The notes beneath the pieces are model-generated. The model had not been told where the DNA came from. It saw only the letters and a program-made list of their open reading frames with translations, and ran no database searches. A stretch of DNA of 64,000 bases from Neobacillus muris. GTDB taxonomy: Bacteria > Bacillota > Bacilli > Bacillales > Cytobacillaceae. Position numbers and translations under genes: made by a program. The DNA lies in the NCBI RefSeq assembly GCF_943193175.1, contig NZ_CALPDF010000017.1, positions 1-64,000 on the forward strand. Reading direction: 5' to 3'. The first letter of the stretch is position 1, and each line of letters starts with the position of its first letter. Shown here piece after piece: positions 8,446-17,146 of this stretch.

Positions 8446-9154
8446 TGCCTTCACCTCTCTTATGGCAGATCATCACAGTTTGTTTTTCTTGAGGATAGAA
8501 TCTTGACCAGCGAACCCATCCCAAATAAAAAGCAAGAAATAACAGAATTAACACACTGGAAAACAAAAATGGCGCCCCTGCATAGTAGGCAAAAAACCAG
8601 CTGGCGATCAAGGGACCTATCGTACGACCAAGGCTATTGGCTGTTTGTTGATAGCCAAACCCTCTACCTTGGACATTTTTAGACATTCGTAAAGAAATTG
8701 CTGTAGACAGCATAGGAACGACAAAACCCCGACAGCATGCCAATAAAACAAGTGATCCAAAAGCAAGAACCATAAAGTTTGAAAATCCCAGCATTAGATA
8801 GCCTGCTGCCCCGAAACCAAGACCTGTAATAATCGTCCCTGTCTCCCCGAAACGCGAGTTGATTTTGGATAACAGGGTCATTTTGACAAGTGCACCCATG
8901 CCCCCATTTACCGCAAATGCCTAACCCGTCATGGCCTGTGTCGAGTTTAAATGGTCAACAATAAAATAGGCAAGGGTAGAAGTTATGCTTGAATCTGATA
9001 AGGAAAATACAATGGTCCCCAACATATAGGGCAATATGCCCGCATGAAAAAACGTTTGTCTCCATGTCTGAAATGAAAAACTTTTTGATGGTTCCCGGCC
9101 TAAAGTGAATTGATTGATCGTTTTTGTTTCTTTCGGAAGGAGCCAAAGAGCAAT
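8438..9154 (-). pseudogene. Decayed MFS transporter, C-terminal half with in-frame stop
   Basis: The minus-strand frame from 9154 to 8438 encodes the central loop (WLLPKETKTINQF) and the last six membrane segments of an MFS carrier. It is interrupted by an amber TAG at 8921-8923 within ...QAMTG-stop-AFAVNGG, which continues in the same frame. The first half of the gene is missing: only about 20 bases separate the remnant from the stop of the acyl-CoA ligase. An ATG at 8899 opens 153 codons, but these lack half of a transporter. The 3' end overlaps the start of the thiolase-like gene. A 5' deletion plus a nonsense mutation is the simplest reading. Confidence 0.85.
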
Positions 9155-9176
9155 TCATGCGGATTTCTCAATCAGC

Positions 9177-10730
9177 CTATCTATTTGATGGCTGCCCAGC
9201 AGCATTATAATCTCGCAATCTAGTTTTTAAAATTTTTCCGACCCCGTTCCTCGGCAGCGAATCAATGAAAACAATATTTCTGGGTGACTTATTTTTTGCG
9301 ATATGGGCTTGGCAATACTGAATCAAATCTTGTTCAGAAATATTAATGTCCGGTTTCTTTACGACGAACGCAAGGACTTCCTCGCCCATCCGATCATCTG
9401 GCACACCAATGACGGCCGTTTCTAACACTGCCGGGTGAGCGGAAAGCAATTCTTCAATGTCACGGGGATAAATGTTGAACCCGCCTCGGATAATCAGGTC
9501 TTTTTTTCGATCAACAATATACAAGTACCCTTCCTCATCCACTTTTGCCATGTCACCCGTATAGAGCCAGCCGTTTTTAAGGACGCGGGCCGTTTCTTGT
9601 TCGTTTTCAAAATATCCTGGAGTGACATTATCTCCACGGACAATCAATTCGCCTACTTCCCCAACCGGTACCTCTCTGTCATTCACGTCGACAATCCGAA
9701 TTTCTACACCTTCAATTGGCATACCTACTGACCCTTTTTTATAAGGCATTCCATCACGATAGCCTGATACAGCCGGTGAAGCTTCCGATAAGCCGTACCC
9801 ATCGTACACTTCTACATTAAATTTTTCTTTGAAGGCCAACCTGACTGCATCCGGCAATGCTGCGGAACCTGACCCTAATTTTTCTAAGCTGGAAAGATCA
9901 TATTTATCCGCATTAGGATGATGCAGCATAGCATAAACCATAGCTGGAACAACTGAGAAATATGGCACTTTATAGGTTTCAATCGCAGCGAAAACTTTCT
10001 CTGAATCAAATTTGGAGAAGACAACAATCGAAGATCCTCGTAAATACAGCACATTGGAAACTGTTAAACCAAATACATGTGCTAATGGAAGGACGCCAAT
10101 GGTTGTGATACGATCTGGATTCGTGTTAGATGCAAGTGAAGCGGCGGCATTCGAATAAAGGTTCTTATGTGTGAGAATGACTCCTTTAGGCTTGCCGGTT
10201 GTTCCAGAGGTGAAAAGAATGACGGCCGGATCATTTTCCGTTAACTCCTCAATAACCGGACTTTCGTTTTCTTCACTTTGCTCCATTAGTTCTTTTAAGT
10301 ATATTGCATCTGAATCCTCACAATGGCCACTGACCAAAATGAAAGGTTTATCATTTATAAGCTGAACACTTTCCTTTATTTTCGGCAGGATTTCAGAAGA
10401 AGTAATAACCGCCTTTGCACGAGATGCTTTGATAATGTATTCAATTTCATGAGCATGCAATAAGTACATCACTGGGACAATAATGGCCCCTGCACGTGTA
10501 ATGCCTTGATAGGAAAACAAAACCTCAGGGCAATTGGGCATACAGACGAGAACTCGGTCCCCTTGCTCGATACCTAGTTTTTTCAAGCTGCATGCAATCT
10601 GATTGGCATGCTTTAAGGCATCTAAATTACTATAAGTCTGGTCGCCATAATATATAAATGAGTATTCTCCATATTTCTTTATATTTTCATCTAATAAGTC
10701 CTTAATGAGTGCGATAACAATCCCCCCCAA
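9177..10730 (-). CDS. Acyl-CoA synthetase (AMP-forming ligase)
   Basis: A roughly 515-residue member of the ANL superfamily that activates a carboxylic acid to its CoA thioester using ATP. Visible motifs are the P-loop LFTSGTTGKPKG near residue 172, GYGLSEASP near residue 314, the hinge YTGDMAKVDEEGYLY near residue 395, and the adenylation lysine in NGVGKILK near residue 504. The start is uncertain. TTG at 10730 is the first in-frame start-like codon but has no site before it; the run of seven G overlaps it and is best spaced for the ATC codon at 10715. It sits between the acyl-CoA dehydrogenase and the MFS remnant. The acid substrate is unknown. Confidence 0.9.
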   Translation of the reverse strand: MGGIVIALIKDLLDENIKKYGEYSFIYYGDQTYSNLDALKHANQIACSLKKLGIEQGDRVLVCMPNCPEVLFSYQGITRAGAIIVPVMYLLHAHEIEYIIKASRAKAVITSSEILPKIKESVQLINDKPFILVSGHCEDSDAIYLKELMEQSEENESPVIEELTENDPAVILFTSGTTGKPKGVILTHKNLYSNAAASLASNTNPDRITTIGVLPLAHVFGLTVSNVLYLRGSSIVVFSKFDSEKVFAAIETYKVPYFSVVPAMVYAMLHHPNADKYDLSSLEKLGSGSAALPDAVRLAFKEKFNVEVYDGYGLSEASPAVSGYRDGMPYKKGSVGMPIEGVEIRIVDVNDREVPVGEVGELIVRGDNVTPGYFENEQETARVLKNGWLYTGDMAKVDEEGYLYIVDRKKDLIIRGGFNIYPRDIEELLSAHPAVLETAVIGVPDDRMGEEVLAFVVKKPDINISEQDLIQYCQAHIAKNKSPRNIVFIDSLPRNGVGKILKTRLRDYNAAGQPSNR

Positions 10731-10873
10731 TCAATTTACATAGGATTTGACAAAATAGATTGATCAACAGCAGGTGGTAATTTATGAAGCTGTATTACTT
10801 GTGCTGTCTTAAATCGATTCCGTTACATTCCCTAGCCAATTGGCTGTATGCAGATGGGTTTCGAAAAGCATCA

Positions 10874-12043
10874 TTAATCCAGCAATTCACCGACTTTAAC
10901 GTTACCGCGGATTAAGTTCCGCGCGATAATAAATCGTTGGATTTCGTCTGTTCCTTCAAAGATCCGCCACAATCTCATTTCCCGATACCAGCGTTCAATC
11001 GGCAATTCTTTCGTATATCCCATTCCCCCATGAATCTGCAGCACCCTGTCGACAACTCGATTGGCCATATTAGAACCATAAAGTTTTGCCATCGAAGCAG
11101 CATGGCGATTATCTTGACCCTTTTCTTGAAGCCACGCAGCACGCATAACCAGCCATTTTGTCGCTTCAATTTCCACTCCTGAATCGGCAATCATCCACTG
11201 GATGGCCTGACGGTCAGCGATTGGCTTGCCAAAGGTGACTCGGGTCTTGGCATGATCAATACCCATTTGCAGGAGCCGTTCAGACGCCCCAATTGCCCGG
11301 GCAGGAATCAGCCAGCGGCCTTGCCCAATCCATTGCATTCCCAGGTTGAAGCCTCCGCCAATTTCACCCAGAATATTTTCTTCTGGGACATGGACATCTT
11401 CAAATACCAGTGAGGCAGGTCCCCATTCCCCCATCGTATGGATGTATTCAGACCGCCAGCCCATATCACGATCCACCAGGAAGCAAGTAACACCGCCTCT
11501 TGCGCCTTTTTCTTTATCAGTAACGGCAAATACCATGGCAAAGTCAGCTTCGTTTCCGTTCGTGATAAAAATTTTCTCGCCATTTAAAACCCATTCGCTG
11601 CCTTTTTTGACAGCCGTCATCTTGATGTTCCCGGCATCTGAGCCGGCAGAAGGCTCGCTTAGGGCGAAGCAGGATCTTCTTTCTCCATTAATGACCGGTA
11701 TCAGGTACCTTTGTTCCTGGTCTTCGTTGCAGTAATAAAGGATATTGTCGGCAGATCCGCCGAAGTTGAACGGGACAAAGGTGCGGCCAAGTTCTATTGA
11801 GATAAGTGCTGTCATGACGGGGCCCAGGTCTGCTCCACCGTATTCTTCGGGTGTGTTAATACCCCAAAAACCTAAATCTTTTGCTTTTTGGCGGATTCTT
11901 TTGATATCCTCCGCATTCATGCCCGGCCTGCCCTCTCGTTCATTTTTCAATACTTCCTGTTCGTAAGGCATTAATTCTTTTTTTACGAAATCTCTTACGG
12001 TGCGCTGAATCATTTTCTGTTCGTCATTTAATGTGAAATCCAT
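10874..12043 (-). CDS. Acyl-CoA dehydrogenase
   Basis: A 389-residue flavin-dependent acyl-CoA dehydrogenase that introduces the alpha-beta double bond into an acyl-CoA. The family hallmarks are ALSEPSAGSDAGNIK near residue 135, the RVTFGKPIADRQAIQ helix near residue 265, and the C-terminal catalytic region RIFEGTDEIQR with the Glu of FEGTDE. The start ATG follows AGGGATAGGAG. A cre-like site lies 45 bases upstream, suggesting catabolite control. Upstream is the SCP2-like gene and downstream the acyl-CoA ligase, so the product likely acts on the ligase product. Chain specificity is not deducible. Confidence 0.92.
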   Translation of the reverse strand: MDFTLNDEQKMIQRTVRDFVKKELMPYEQEVLKNEREGRPGMNAEDIKRIRQKAKDLGFWGINTPEEYGGADLGPVMTALISIELGRTFVPFNFGGSADNILYYCNEDQEQRYLIPVINGERRSCFALSEPSAGSDAGNIKMTAVKKGSEWVLNGEKIFITNGNEADFAMVFAVTDKEKGARGGVTCFLVDRDMGWRSEYIHTMGEWGPASLVFEDVHVPEENILGEIGGGFNLGMQWIGQGRWLIPARAIGASERLLQMGIDHAKTRVTFGKPIADRQAIQWMIADSGVEIEATKWLVMRAAWLQEKGQDNRHAASMAKLYGSNMANRVVDRVLQIHGGMGYTKELPIERWYREMRLWRIFEGTDEIQRFIIARNLIRGNVKVGELLD

Positions 12044-12087
12044 CTCCTATCCCTCTTTTCTAATCATTTTTTAGCTTTAGCAAAAAT

Positions 12088-12101
12088 GGTAAACGCTTAC
12101 A
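12088..12101. promoter_or_regulatory. Candidate cre site upstream of acyl-CoA dehydrogenase
   Basis: The minus-strand sequence TGTAAGCGTTTACC matches the cre consensus at all but the last base. It is located in the 86-base gap between the SCP2-like gene and the acyl-CoA dehydrogenase, which suggests a separately controlled promoter or roadblock there. Confidence 0.55.
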
Positions 12102-12129
12102 TTTTTCGCCTGTAACAAAACAAATAGGA

Positions 12130-12603
12130 CTAAACCTTTGATGCCTGATCAATAAGTTCAAACTCTGTTGGAACCCGTATACCGCATCGCAGCAGCTCTA
12201 CAAAATAATAAATGCTTCTAAAAAATTCATGAAGATTGCCCTGGACGAGCCTGATCCGCCGATACATCATGTTTTGCGTCAACTCCCGATTTCCGGCAAT
12301 AATCTCGTACCAGTCTTCTTCTGTCCCAGCCAGAATAAAATCAGCCGTTCCCCGATCAGATGATGTTCCTGAATAGGCCTGAACGACGCTACCTTGAACA
12401 ATATCAAAATACCCATATTGGTCGTCTTCGGGATTTTGTTTTTTTAAAACTAATCCAAGCCTGATATCCAGCGTTTTCTTACGCTCTTCAATCCAATTCC
12501 AGTAATTCTCATCCACTTTTTCCTTCCGTTCAGGACTAGGTCCCTTAAGGGTTTCCTTCATAAACTGGTCCACCCAGGTTTCACTGAACAATAAATTTCC
12601 CAT
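12130..12603 (-). CDS. SCP2 sterol-carrier-like lipid-binding protein
   Basis: A 157-residue protein resembling the SCP2 sterol-binding fold. The middle of the sequence (DIRLGLVLKK, GYFDIVQGSVVQAYSG, TADFILAGTEEDWYEIIAG) shows the strand/helix pattern of SCP2 domains, including the acidic-loop WYEIIAG helix. It has no signal peptide. TTG 12606 is possible, but ATG 12603 sits 7 bases after AAGGAGG. The gene follows the R2-like oxidase with a 15-base gap and is therefore co-transcribed. A plausible role is to hold a hydrophobic acyl substrate for the oxidase or dehydrogenase, which is inference. Confidence 0.65.
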   Translation of the reverse strand: MGNLLFSETWVDQFMKETLKGPSPERKEKVDENYWNWIEERKKTLDIRLGLVLKKQNPEDDQYGYFDIVQGSVVQAYSGTSSDRGTADFILAGTEEDWYEIIAGNRELTQNMMYRRIRLVQGNLHEFFRSIYYFVELLRCGIRVPTEFELIDQASKV

Positions 12604-12618
12604 CAAGTCGCCTCCTTA

Positions 12619-13584
12619 TCAGCCGCCAGCCGCTGCTTCCGGCACGATCGAATCCATTAGCTCTTGTATCTTTTTTGGAATCGCCAGCCCTATCATGTGG
12701 AATTTTTTCTGCAAATTCCGGATCATCGTAGTTCGAATTGTGTCACGTTCCAAGCCAAGGGGTGAATAGTCAATCGCTTGGGTATACGTATTGCTCATTG
12801 CCAGCATGGTGTTGACGGTGTCATACACAACTGGAACAAGCGACGGATCATCATGAATCAATTCACTCAATAATTTCATGCCAAATTGAACGTGGCGGGA
12901 TTCGTCTCGAGTGGTTGCGATAAATCCTTTATGAAAAGCGGGCAGGACATTATTTTCCTTACAGAAGCTTAAGGTGATTTTCATAACACTTAATGCCAAT
13001 ACCCCTTCAATCCACATTTGGTAATTCGTCAGCGCTGAAACCAGCAATTTCCGGTCATCTGGATTTAACCGAATTTGATCCACCAGATAGGCCAAGAACC
13101 CAAAGGAGCCAATAAAGGTTTCACTCATAAAATCAAACGATTTGTCTAAAGTTTCCATCATATTTTCCGCCTCAATGCCAATGGCTTCGCGGTAAAAACG
13201 ATCAAAAAAAACCGTATGTCTTGCCTCATCCTCCAAATGGCTTGCCAAAAAAATCTTATGCTCATCAGCCGGCACAGCAGAAATGATCGGGATCACATCC
13301 ACTGCTACCTGCCGCTCACCATGATGAAACCCGGTCGCAATGCTTAAAAAAGATTTCCGCTGGTCTTCCGTGAGTTTCTCGTTCCAATCAATGCGGTCCT
13401 GGGTGAAATCTAATTCTTGAACATTCCAACGCAGCTGTTCATATTTTTTGTATAAATCTAACGCATAGTTTTTATCAAGCTTGCGTATTCCCTCATGAAT
13501 GTAGTCAATCACATGATTGACATGGAAATCCTCATGTAAGGAATCAATGCTGACCTGATCAATGTTTTTAAAGGCTTCTGACAA
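12619..13584 (-). CDS. R2-like ligand-binding oxidase (R2lox), predicted Mn/Fe
   Basis: A 321-residue ferritin-like protein of the ribonucleotide-reductase R2 fold. The dimetal ligand set is complete: Glu90, Glu120/His123 (EDEARH), Glu193, Glu228/His231 (DESRH). The residue equivalent to the R2 tyrosyl radical is Phe, so it is not a standard class I R2. Val93 (Glu90+3) and Tyr188 (Glu193-5) match the pair forming the Tyr-Val ether cross-link of R2lox. The characterised proteins carry a Mn/Fe site and a bound fatty acid. TTG 13584 is preferred (6 bases after GGGGGG); TTG 13590 abuts that run. It is the first gene of the lipid block. The physiological substrate of R2lox is unknown. Confidence 0.85.
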   Translation of the reverse strand: MSEAFKNIDQVSIDSLHEDFHVNHVIDYIHEGIRKLDKNYALDLYKKYEQLRWNVQELDFTQDRIDWNEKLTEDQRKSFLSIATGFHHGERQVAVDVIPIISAVPADEHKIFLASHLEDEARHTVFFDRFYREAIGIEAENMMETLDKSFDFMSETFIGSFGFLAYLVDQIRLNPDDRKLLVSALTNYQMWIEGVLALSVMKITLSFCKENNVLPAFHKGFIATTRDESRHVQFGMKLLSELIHDDPSLVPVVYDTVNTMLAMSNTYTQAIDYSPLGLERDTIRTTMIRNLQKKFHMIGLAIPKKIQELMDSIVPEAAAGG

Positions 13585-13644
13585 GAACAACCCCCCTCAA
13601 CACACCTGAAATATTTTTTATAATATTTTGATAGTTCTGAATCA

Positions 13645-13675
13645 ATTTTACAAAATTGGAAATTACTTGTAAAAT
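13645..13675. promoter_or_regulatory. Divergent promoter region with inverted repeat (LysR operator candidate)
   Basis: ATTTTAC (13645-13651) and GTAAAAT (13669-13675) form an inverted repeat in the 136-base gap between the R2lox gene and the divergent LysR gene. A second partial dyad, ATCAT...ATGAT, follows near 13685-13700. The location is typical for autoregulation and activation by a LysR protein. Confidence 0.4.
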
Positions 13676-13720
13676 AACTATTAATCATGCGATTATGATA
13701 AAAAGTCATGGAGGGTGGAC

Positions 13721-14659
13721 ATGAACATAGATCAGTTAAAATATATGGTTGAAGTAGCCAAAACCAAATCGATCACCATTGCTTCGCAAAACTATTATGT
13801 ATCACAGTCCGGGATCAGCCGCTCAATTGCCGCTTTGGAAAAAGAACTGGGAATGAAACTATTTAAACGTCTGCGTTCAGGGGTAGAGCCTACCAATGAA
13901 GGAAAAGTCCTGATTGAAAAAGCGGAGGAAATTGTGATTAAAATTCAAGAGTTTGAAGAGTTAGTGCAGAAAATGGCGAAGGAAATAAATAGTATTTTAA
14001 AAGTATCTGCCGTGCCAGGTTTATTTAACTCGGTCCTTCTTGACTCTGTTAAGTCCTTCATTAAAGAGCATCCCAACATAAAAATAGAAATCGACGAGAA
14101 TCCAACCGAAGCCATTATTGAAGGAGTCAACCAGGAGAAAATCGATATCGGCTTTATTCATGTCTATCAAGGCATAGACAACAAATATGAAAGCTTTGAG
14201 AATCTTTCTTTTACGACCCTATTAACAACAAAATTATATGCCCTCGTCAGCCACACATCTCCTTTGGCGTCCCGCAGTCAAATATATCCAATCGATTTGC
14301 TTGATCAGCCTAATGTAATTTATAACAGCCAGTTCGTGCGAGAATTTTATCAAAGATTGGAATCAAAATATGGCAAACTCAATATATTGTTTGCTTCCAA
14401 CAATAAGGATGTGATTCGGAAAACGGTTGAAGATGGCAGAGCGATTACCCTTGCCTTCGATTTAGCCGTAAAAAAAGAATTTGTTTTAAACACTATTATT
14501 AAGCCGATCCCCTTTGTGCTTAAGCATGGACAAGTCCAAATACCGATGGGGTATTTAGCTTGTAAAAAAGGGCTGTCAACAGAGGCAAAAAGCTTCCTAA
14601 CGACCCTCATAAAAACGTTGGAGAAGGAAAATCAAAAATACGTTGACTTAGGCGTATAA
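13721..14659 (+). CDS. LysR family transcriptional regulator
   Basis: A 312-residue LysR-type regulator with an N-terminal winged helix-turn-helix (residues 1-60, SITIASQNYYVSQSGISRSI) and a C-terminal periplasmic-binding-like effector domain. ATG 13721 is preferred over GTG 13715 because GGAGGG is 5 bases upstream. It is transcribed divergently from the R2lox-led block, so the simplest prediction is that it controls that block in response to a lipid or acyl-CoA intermediate. A hairpin ends the transcription unit. The effector is unknown. Confidence 0.88.
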   Translation: MNIDQLKYMVEVAKTKSITIASQNYYVSQSGISRSIAALEKELGMKLFKRLRSGVEPTNEGKVLIEKAEEIVIKIQEFEELVQKMAKEINSILKVSAVPGLFNSVLLDSVKSFIKEHPNIKIEIDENPTEAIIEGVNQEKIDIGFIHVYQGIDNKYESFENLSFTTLLTTKLYALVSHTSPLASRSQIYPIDLLDQPNVIYNSQFVREFYQRLESKYGKLNILFASNNKDVIRKTVEDGRAITLAFDLAVKKEFVLNTIIKPIPFVLKHGQVQIPMGYLACKKGLSTEAKSFLTTLIKTLEKENQKYVDLGV

Positions 14660-14704
14660 TAGAAGTTTGCAGAATATGAGCGGTCCCAATTCTCTCTAAA
14701 AAAA

Positions 14705-14734
14705 TGGGGATGTCCAAAAAACGGACAGCCCCCA
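14705..14734 (-). terminator. Terminator hairpin of the PRPP synthetase gene
   Basis: On the minus strand TGGGGGCTGTCC-gttttttG-GACATCCCCA is followed by TTTTTTTA, a good intrinsic terminator about 35 bases after the synthetase stop. Its GGGGCTGTCC/GGACA arms resemble hairpins elsewhere in the window. Confidence 0.7.
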
Positions 14735-14764
14735 GCAGCAATCATTTCCATTCTGTAATAAATT

Positions 14765-15715
14765 TTATTCAAATAAAGGCGTTACAGCTTTTTCATTATG
14801 AATACGGTCAATCGCTTCTGCGAGCAATGGAGCAACCGATATCGTTTTGATTTTGTCGATCAGTTTTTCCTCAGGAATATCGATCGTATTGGTTACAACC
14901 AATTCTTTAATTGGTGAAGACTCAATTTTTTCGATTGACTGTGCGGTGAAAACGGCATGGGTGGCTCCAGCGTAAATTGATTTTGCTCCGCTTTCCGCCA
15001 ATGCTTTTGCAGCAAAAGTTATCGATGTCCCTGTATCTATTAAATCATCAATAATGATAGCATTTTTCCCTGCAACATTCCCCACAACATCGATGGTTTC
15101 AGCCCCTTTTTCCTCAGGCTGCCTTTTATCGATTAGGGCAATAGGAGCATTCAAGAGATTGCCCATTTTCCGGGCTCTGCCCATGCTGCCATTATGTGCA
15201 GCCACGACAACAAGGTCGTCTAGTCCTTTTGTTTCAAAAAATTGTGCGAGAATTGGCACACCAACTAAATGATCGACAGGTATGTCAAAAAATCCCTGCA
15301 TTTGTGGAGCATGAAGATCCATGGTTAGAATCCTATTAGCTCCGGTAACCTCTAAAAGATTGGCTACTAATTTTGCGGTAATCGGCTCACGTGAACGAGC
15401 TTTACGGTCTTGCCGTGCATAGGAGAAATACGGGATGATGATGTTGATTTTCCCTGCTGAAGCCCGTTTCAAAGCATCAATCATAATCAAGAGCTCCATA
15501 ATGCTTTCATTCACAGGATAGGAGGTAGATTGAACCACATAAACCTCCATGCCGCGAACACTTTCTTCAATCGTTATCTGAAGTTCTCCATCACTAAATT
15601 TTGATACAGAACATTTACCTAACTCACAGCCCAAAAGAACTGCAATTTCTGCTGCCAGCTTTTGATTGGTTTTTAGCGCAAACAATTTAAAATTATTTCT
15701 CAATTGGTATGACAC
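14765..15715 (-). CDS. Divergent ribose-phosphate pyrophosphokinase paralogue
   Basis: A 316-residue PRPP synthetase homologue, which would make PRPP from ribose-5-phosphate and ATP. It keeps [24 protein letters not shown], the catalytic-site histidine in DLHAPQ (His135), and the PRPP loop DDLIDTGTS (223-231). Two conserved active-site segments have changed. The usual SPDHGGVTRAR is [11 protein letters not shown] (172-182), and the flexible loop DKRRPRPN is DKRQPEEK, giving Gln199 where Bacillus subtilis has the catalytic Arg199. The neighbours are not the usual glmU/ctc/pth genes, so this is probably a second copy. Activity may be reduced, altered or regulatory. Confidence 0.85.
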   Translation of the reverse strand: MSYQLRNNFKLFALKTNQKLAAEIAVLLGCELGKCSVSKFSDGELQITIEESVRGMEVYVVQSTSYPVNESIMELLIMIDALKRASAGKINIIIPYFSYARQDRKARSREPITAKLVANLLEVTGANRILTMDLHAPQMQGFFDIPVDHLVGVPILAQFFETKGLDDLVVVAAHNGSMGRARKMGNLLNAPIALIDKRQPEEKGAETIDVVGNVAGKNAIIIDDLIDTGTSITFAAKALAESGAKSIYAGATHAVFTAQSIEKIESSPIKELVVTNTIDIPEEKLIDKIKTISVAPLLAEAIDRIHNEKAVTPLFE

Positions 15716-15879
15716 TTTATTTCCTCCATATGATATTGCTCTTTTTTTAAACTTTACTAACTATTTTACTATATTAATCACTACAGTGGTAATGTATTAT
15801 ATTTTATCATTATTTATTTAGGTTTGGTAGAAGTGCTGTGTAGATAAAGTCTTCCAATCAGCAAGCTTGTTCTATAAAT

Positions 15880-15915
15880 AACAACAACCGCTCCTTTTAG
15901 GAAACGGCTGTTGTT
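15880..15915 (-). terminator. Hairpin after nitronate monooxygenase gene
   Basis: AACAACA-a-CCG pairs with CGG-c-TGTTGTT around an inner CTCC/GGA segment, immediately downstream of the minus-strand monooxygenase stop. The T-tract is weak (TTGTTATTTAT). Confidence 0.6.
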
Positions 15916-15918
15916 CGT

Positions 15919-16893
15919 TTATGCAAATACTTGACTGGCTCTCACTAGGTCATTTCTTGCGGCAATATACTCTTGGTGGAGTTTATCTACATAGGCGGCA
16001 GTGCTGGTAATTTCGTATATGGCGCCAATGCCTTGACCGCTTCCCCAAATATCCTTCCAAGCTTTTGCCTTCCCATCTCCGCCAAAATTCATTTTGGATG
16101 GATCACTTTCTGGCAGCGCATTTGGATCCAAGCCTGCCGCCCGGATGGACGGGGCAAGATAGTTGCCGTGAACTCCCGTGAAAAGGTTGCTGTAGACAAT
16201 GTCATCTGAAGTGCTGTCCACAATTGCTTGCTTATACTCATCAACCGCCCTTGCCTCATGGGTGGCAATAAATGGCGAGCCAATATAGGCAAGGTCAGCA
16301 CCCATGGCTTGTGCAGCAAGAATCGCTTTACCGGTTGCAATCGAACCAGACAACGCAAGCGCACCATCAAACCACTGGCGGATTTCCTGTACTAACGCAA
16401 ACGGGCTTTTGCTGCCGGCATGGCCGCCGGCACCTGCTGCAACGGCAATTAATCCATCCGCCCCTTTTTCGATTGCCTTATGGGCAAATTTGTTATTAAT
16501 AACGTCATGGAAAACAAATCCCCCATAGCTGTGTGCGGCGACATTGACTTCTTCTCTTGCCCCTAATGATGTAATAATAATGGGAACTTTATATTTCACG
16601 CATAATTCCATGTCATGCTCAAGGCGGTCGTTTGATTTGTGGACAATCTGATTTATTGCAAACGGCGCCGCTGGGTGTTCCGGGTTCTGGGCGTTATATG
16701 CAGCAAGTTCTTCAGTTATCTCAGCCAGCCACTCATCTAACTGCGAAACGGGTCTTGCATTGAGTGCCGGCATAGAACCAACAATGCCTGCCTTGCATTG
16801 CTCAATTACCAGCTTGGGGTTACTGATGATAAAAAGCGGAGACCCAATGACAGGAATCCTCAAGTTCCTGAGGATTGACGGAATATTTGACAT
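15919..16893 (-). CDS. Nitronate monooxygenase family FMN protein
   Basis: A 324-residue TIM-barrel flavoprotein of the nitronate monooxygenase (2-nitropropane dioxygenase) family, which oxidises alkyl nitronates such as propionate-3-nitronate. The N-terminus PVIGSPLFIISNPKLVIEQ, the FMN-phosphate loop AGAGGHAG (near residue 150), ALSGSIATGKA and GADLAYIGSPF are typical. The start ATG follows a GGAGGAAA-type site. It is a single-gene unit with its own terminator and a cre-like sequence upstream. Relatives are often annotated enoyl reductase-like, so the exact substrate is uncertain. Confidence 0.88.
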   Translation of the reverse strand: MSNIPSILRNLRIPVIGSPLFIISNPKLVIEQCKAGIVGSMPALNARPVSQLDEWLAEITEELAAYNAQNPEHPAAPFAINQIVHKSNDRLEHDMELCVKYKVPIIITSLGAREEVNVAAHSYGGFVFHDVINNKFAHKAIEKGADGLIAVAAGAGGHAGSKSPFALVQEIRQWFDGALALSGSIATGKAILAAQAMGADLAYIGSPFIATHEARAVDEYKQAIVDSTSDDIVYSNLFTGVHGNYLAPSIRAAGLDPNALPESDPSKMNFGGDGKAKAWKDIWGSGQGIGAIYEITSTAAYVDKLHQEYIAARNDLVRASQVFA

Positions 16894-16914
16894 ACGACTT
16901 TTCCTCCATTCATA

Positions 16915-16928
16915 AAATAGCGCTTACA
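16915..16928. promoter_or_regulatory. Weak cre-like site upstream of the nitronate monooxygenase gene
   Basis: The minus-strand sequence TGTAAGCGCTATTT retains the TGTAAGCGCT half of strong cre sites but departs at the 3' end. It lies 22 to 35 bases upstream of the start codon, where binding would block transcription. Confidence 0.4.
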
Positions 16929-17062
16929 AATTGTTTCTTTGATACTCTTTTTCTACTATAATTCTTTACTAAAAATTACCACATTTTTCAGATAATAGTC
17001 AATTGATTTTGAATTTTTAAAAACTGATACATGTTTTTGGACAGGGAGAATGGAGGTAAAAG

Positions 17063-17095
17063 GCGAAGGGCAATCTTTTGATGATTGCCCTTCGC
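17063..17095 (-). terminator. Terminator hairpin after selO
   Basis: A perfect 13-base-pair stem (GCGAAGGGCAATC/GATTGCCCTTCGC) with a 7-base loop. On the minus strand it is followed by CTTTT and lies about 50 bases after the selO stop. Confidence 0.7.
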
Positions 17096-17146
17096 AATTT
17101 GCCATCCGGTTGTGGAAAATTCCTTTCAAATATCCTTGCCTAAGCT

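Noticed and set aside
8438..8899. A 153-residue MFS protein as a functional gene
   Set aside because: It is the C-terminal half only; the same frame continues upstream across a TAG to 9154, so it is a remnant.
12619..13584. Standard class I ribonucleotide reductase small subunit
   Set aside because: The radical tyrosine position is Phe, no nrdA/nrdE gene is near, and the Val/Tyr pair of R2lox is present.
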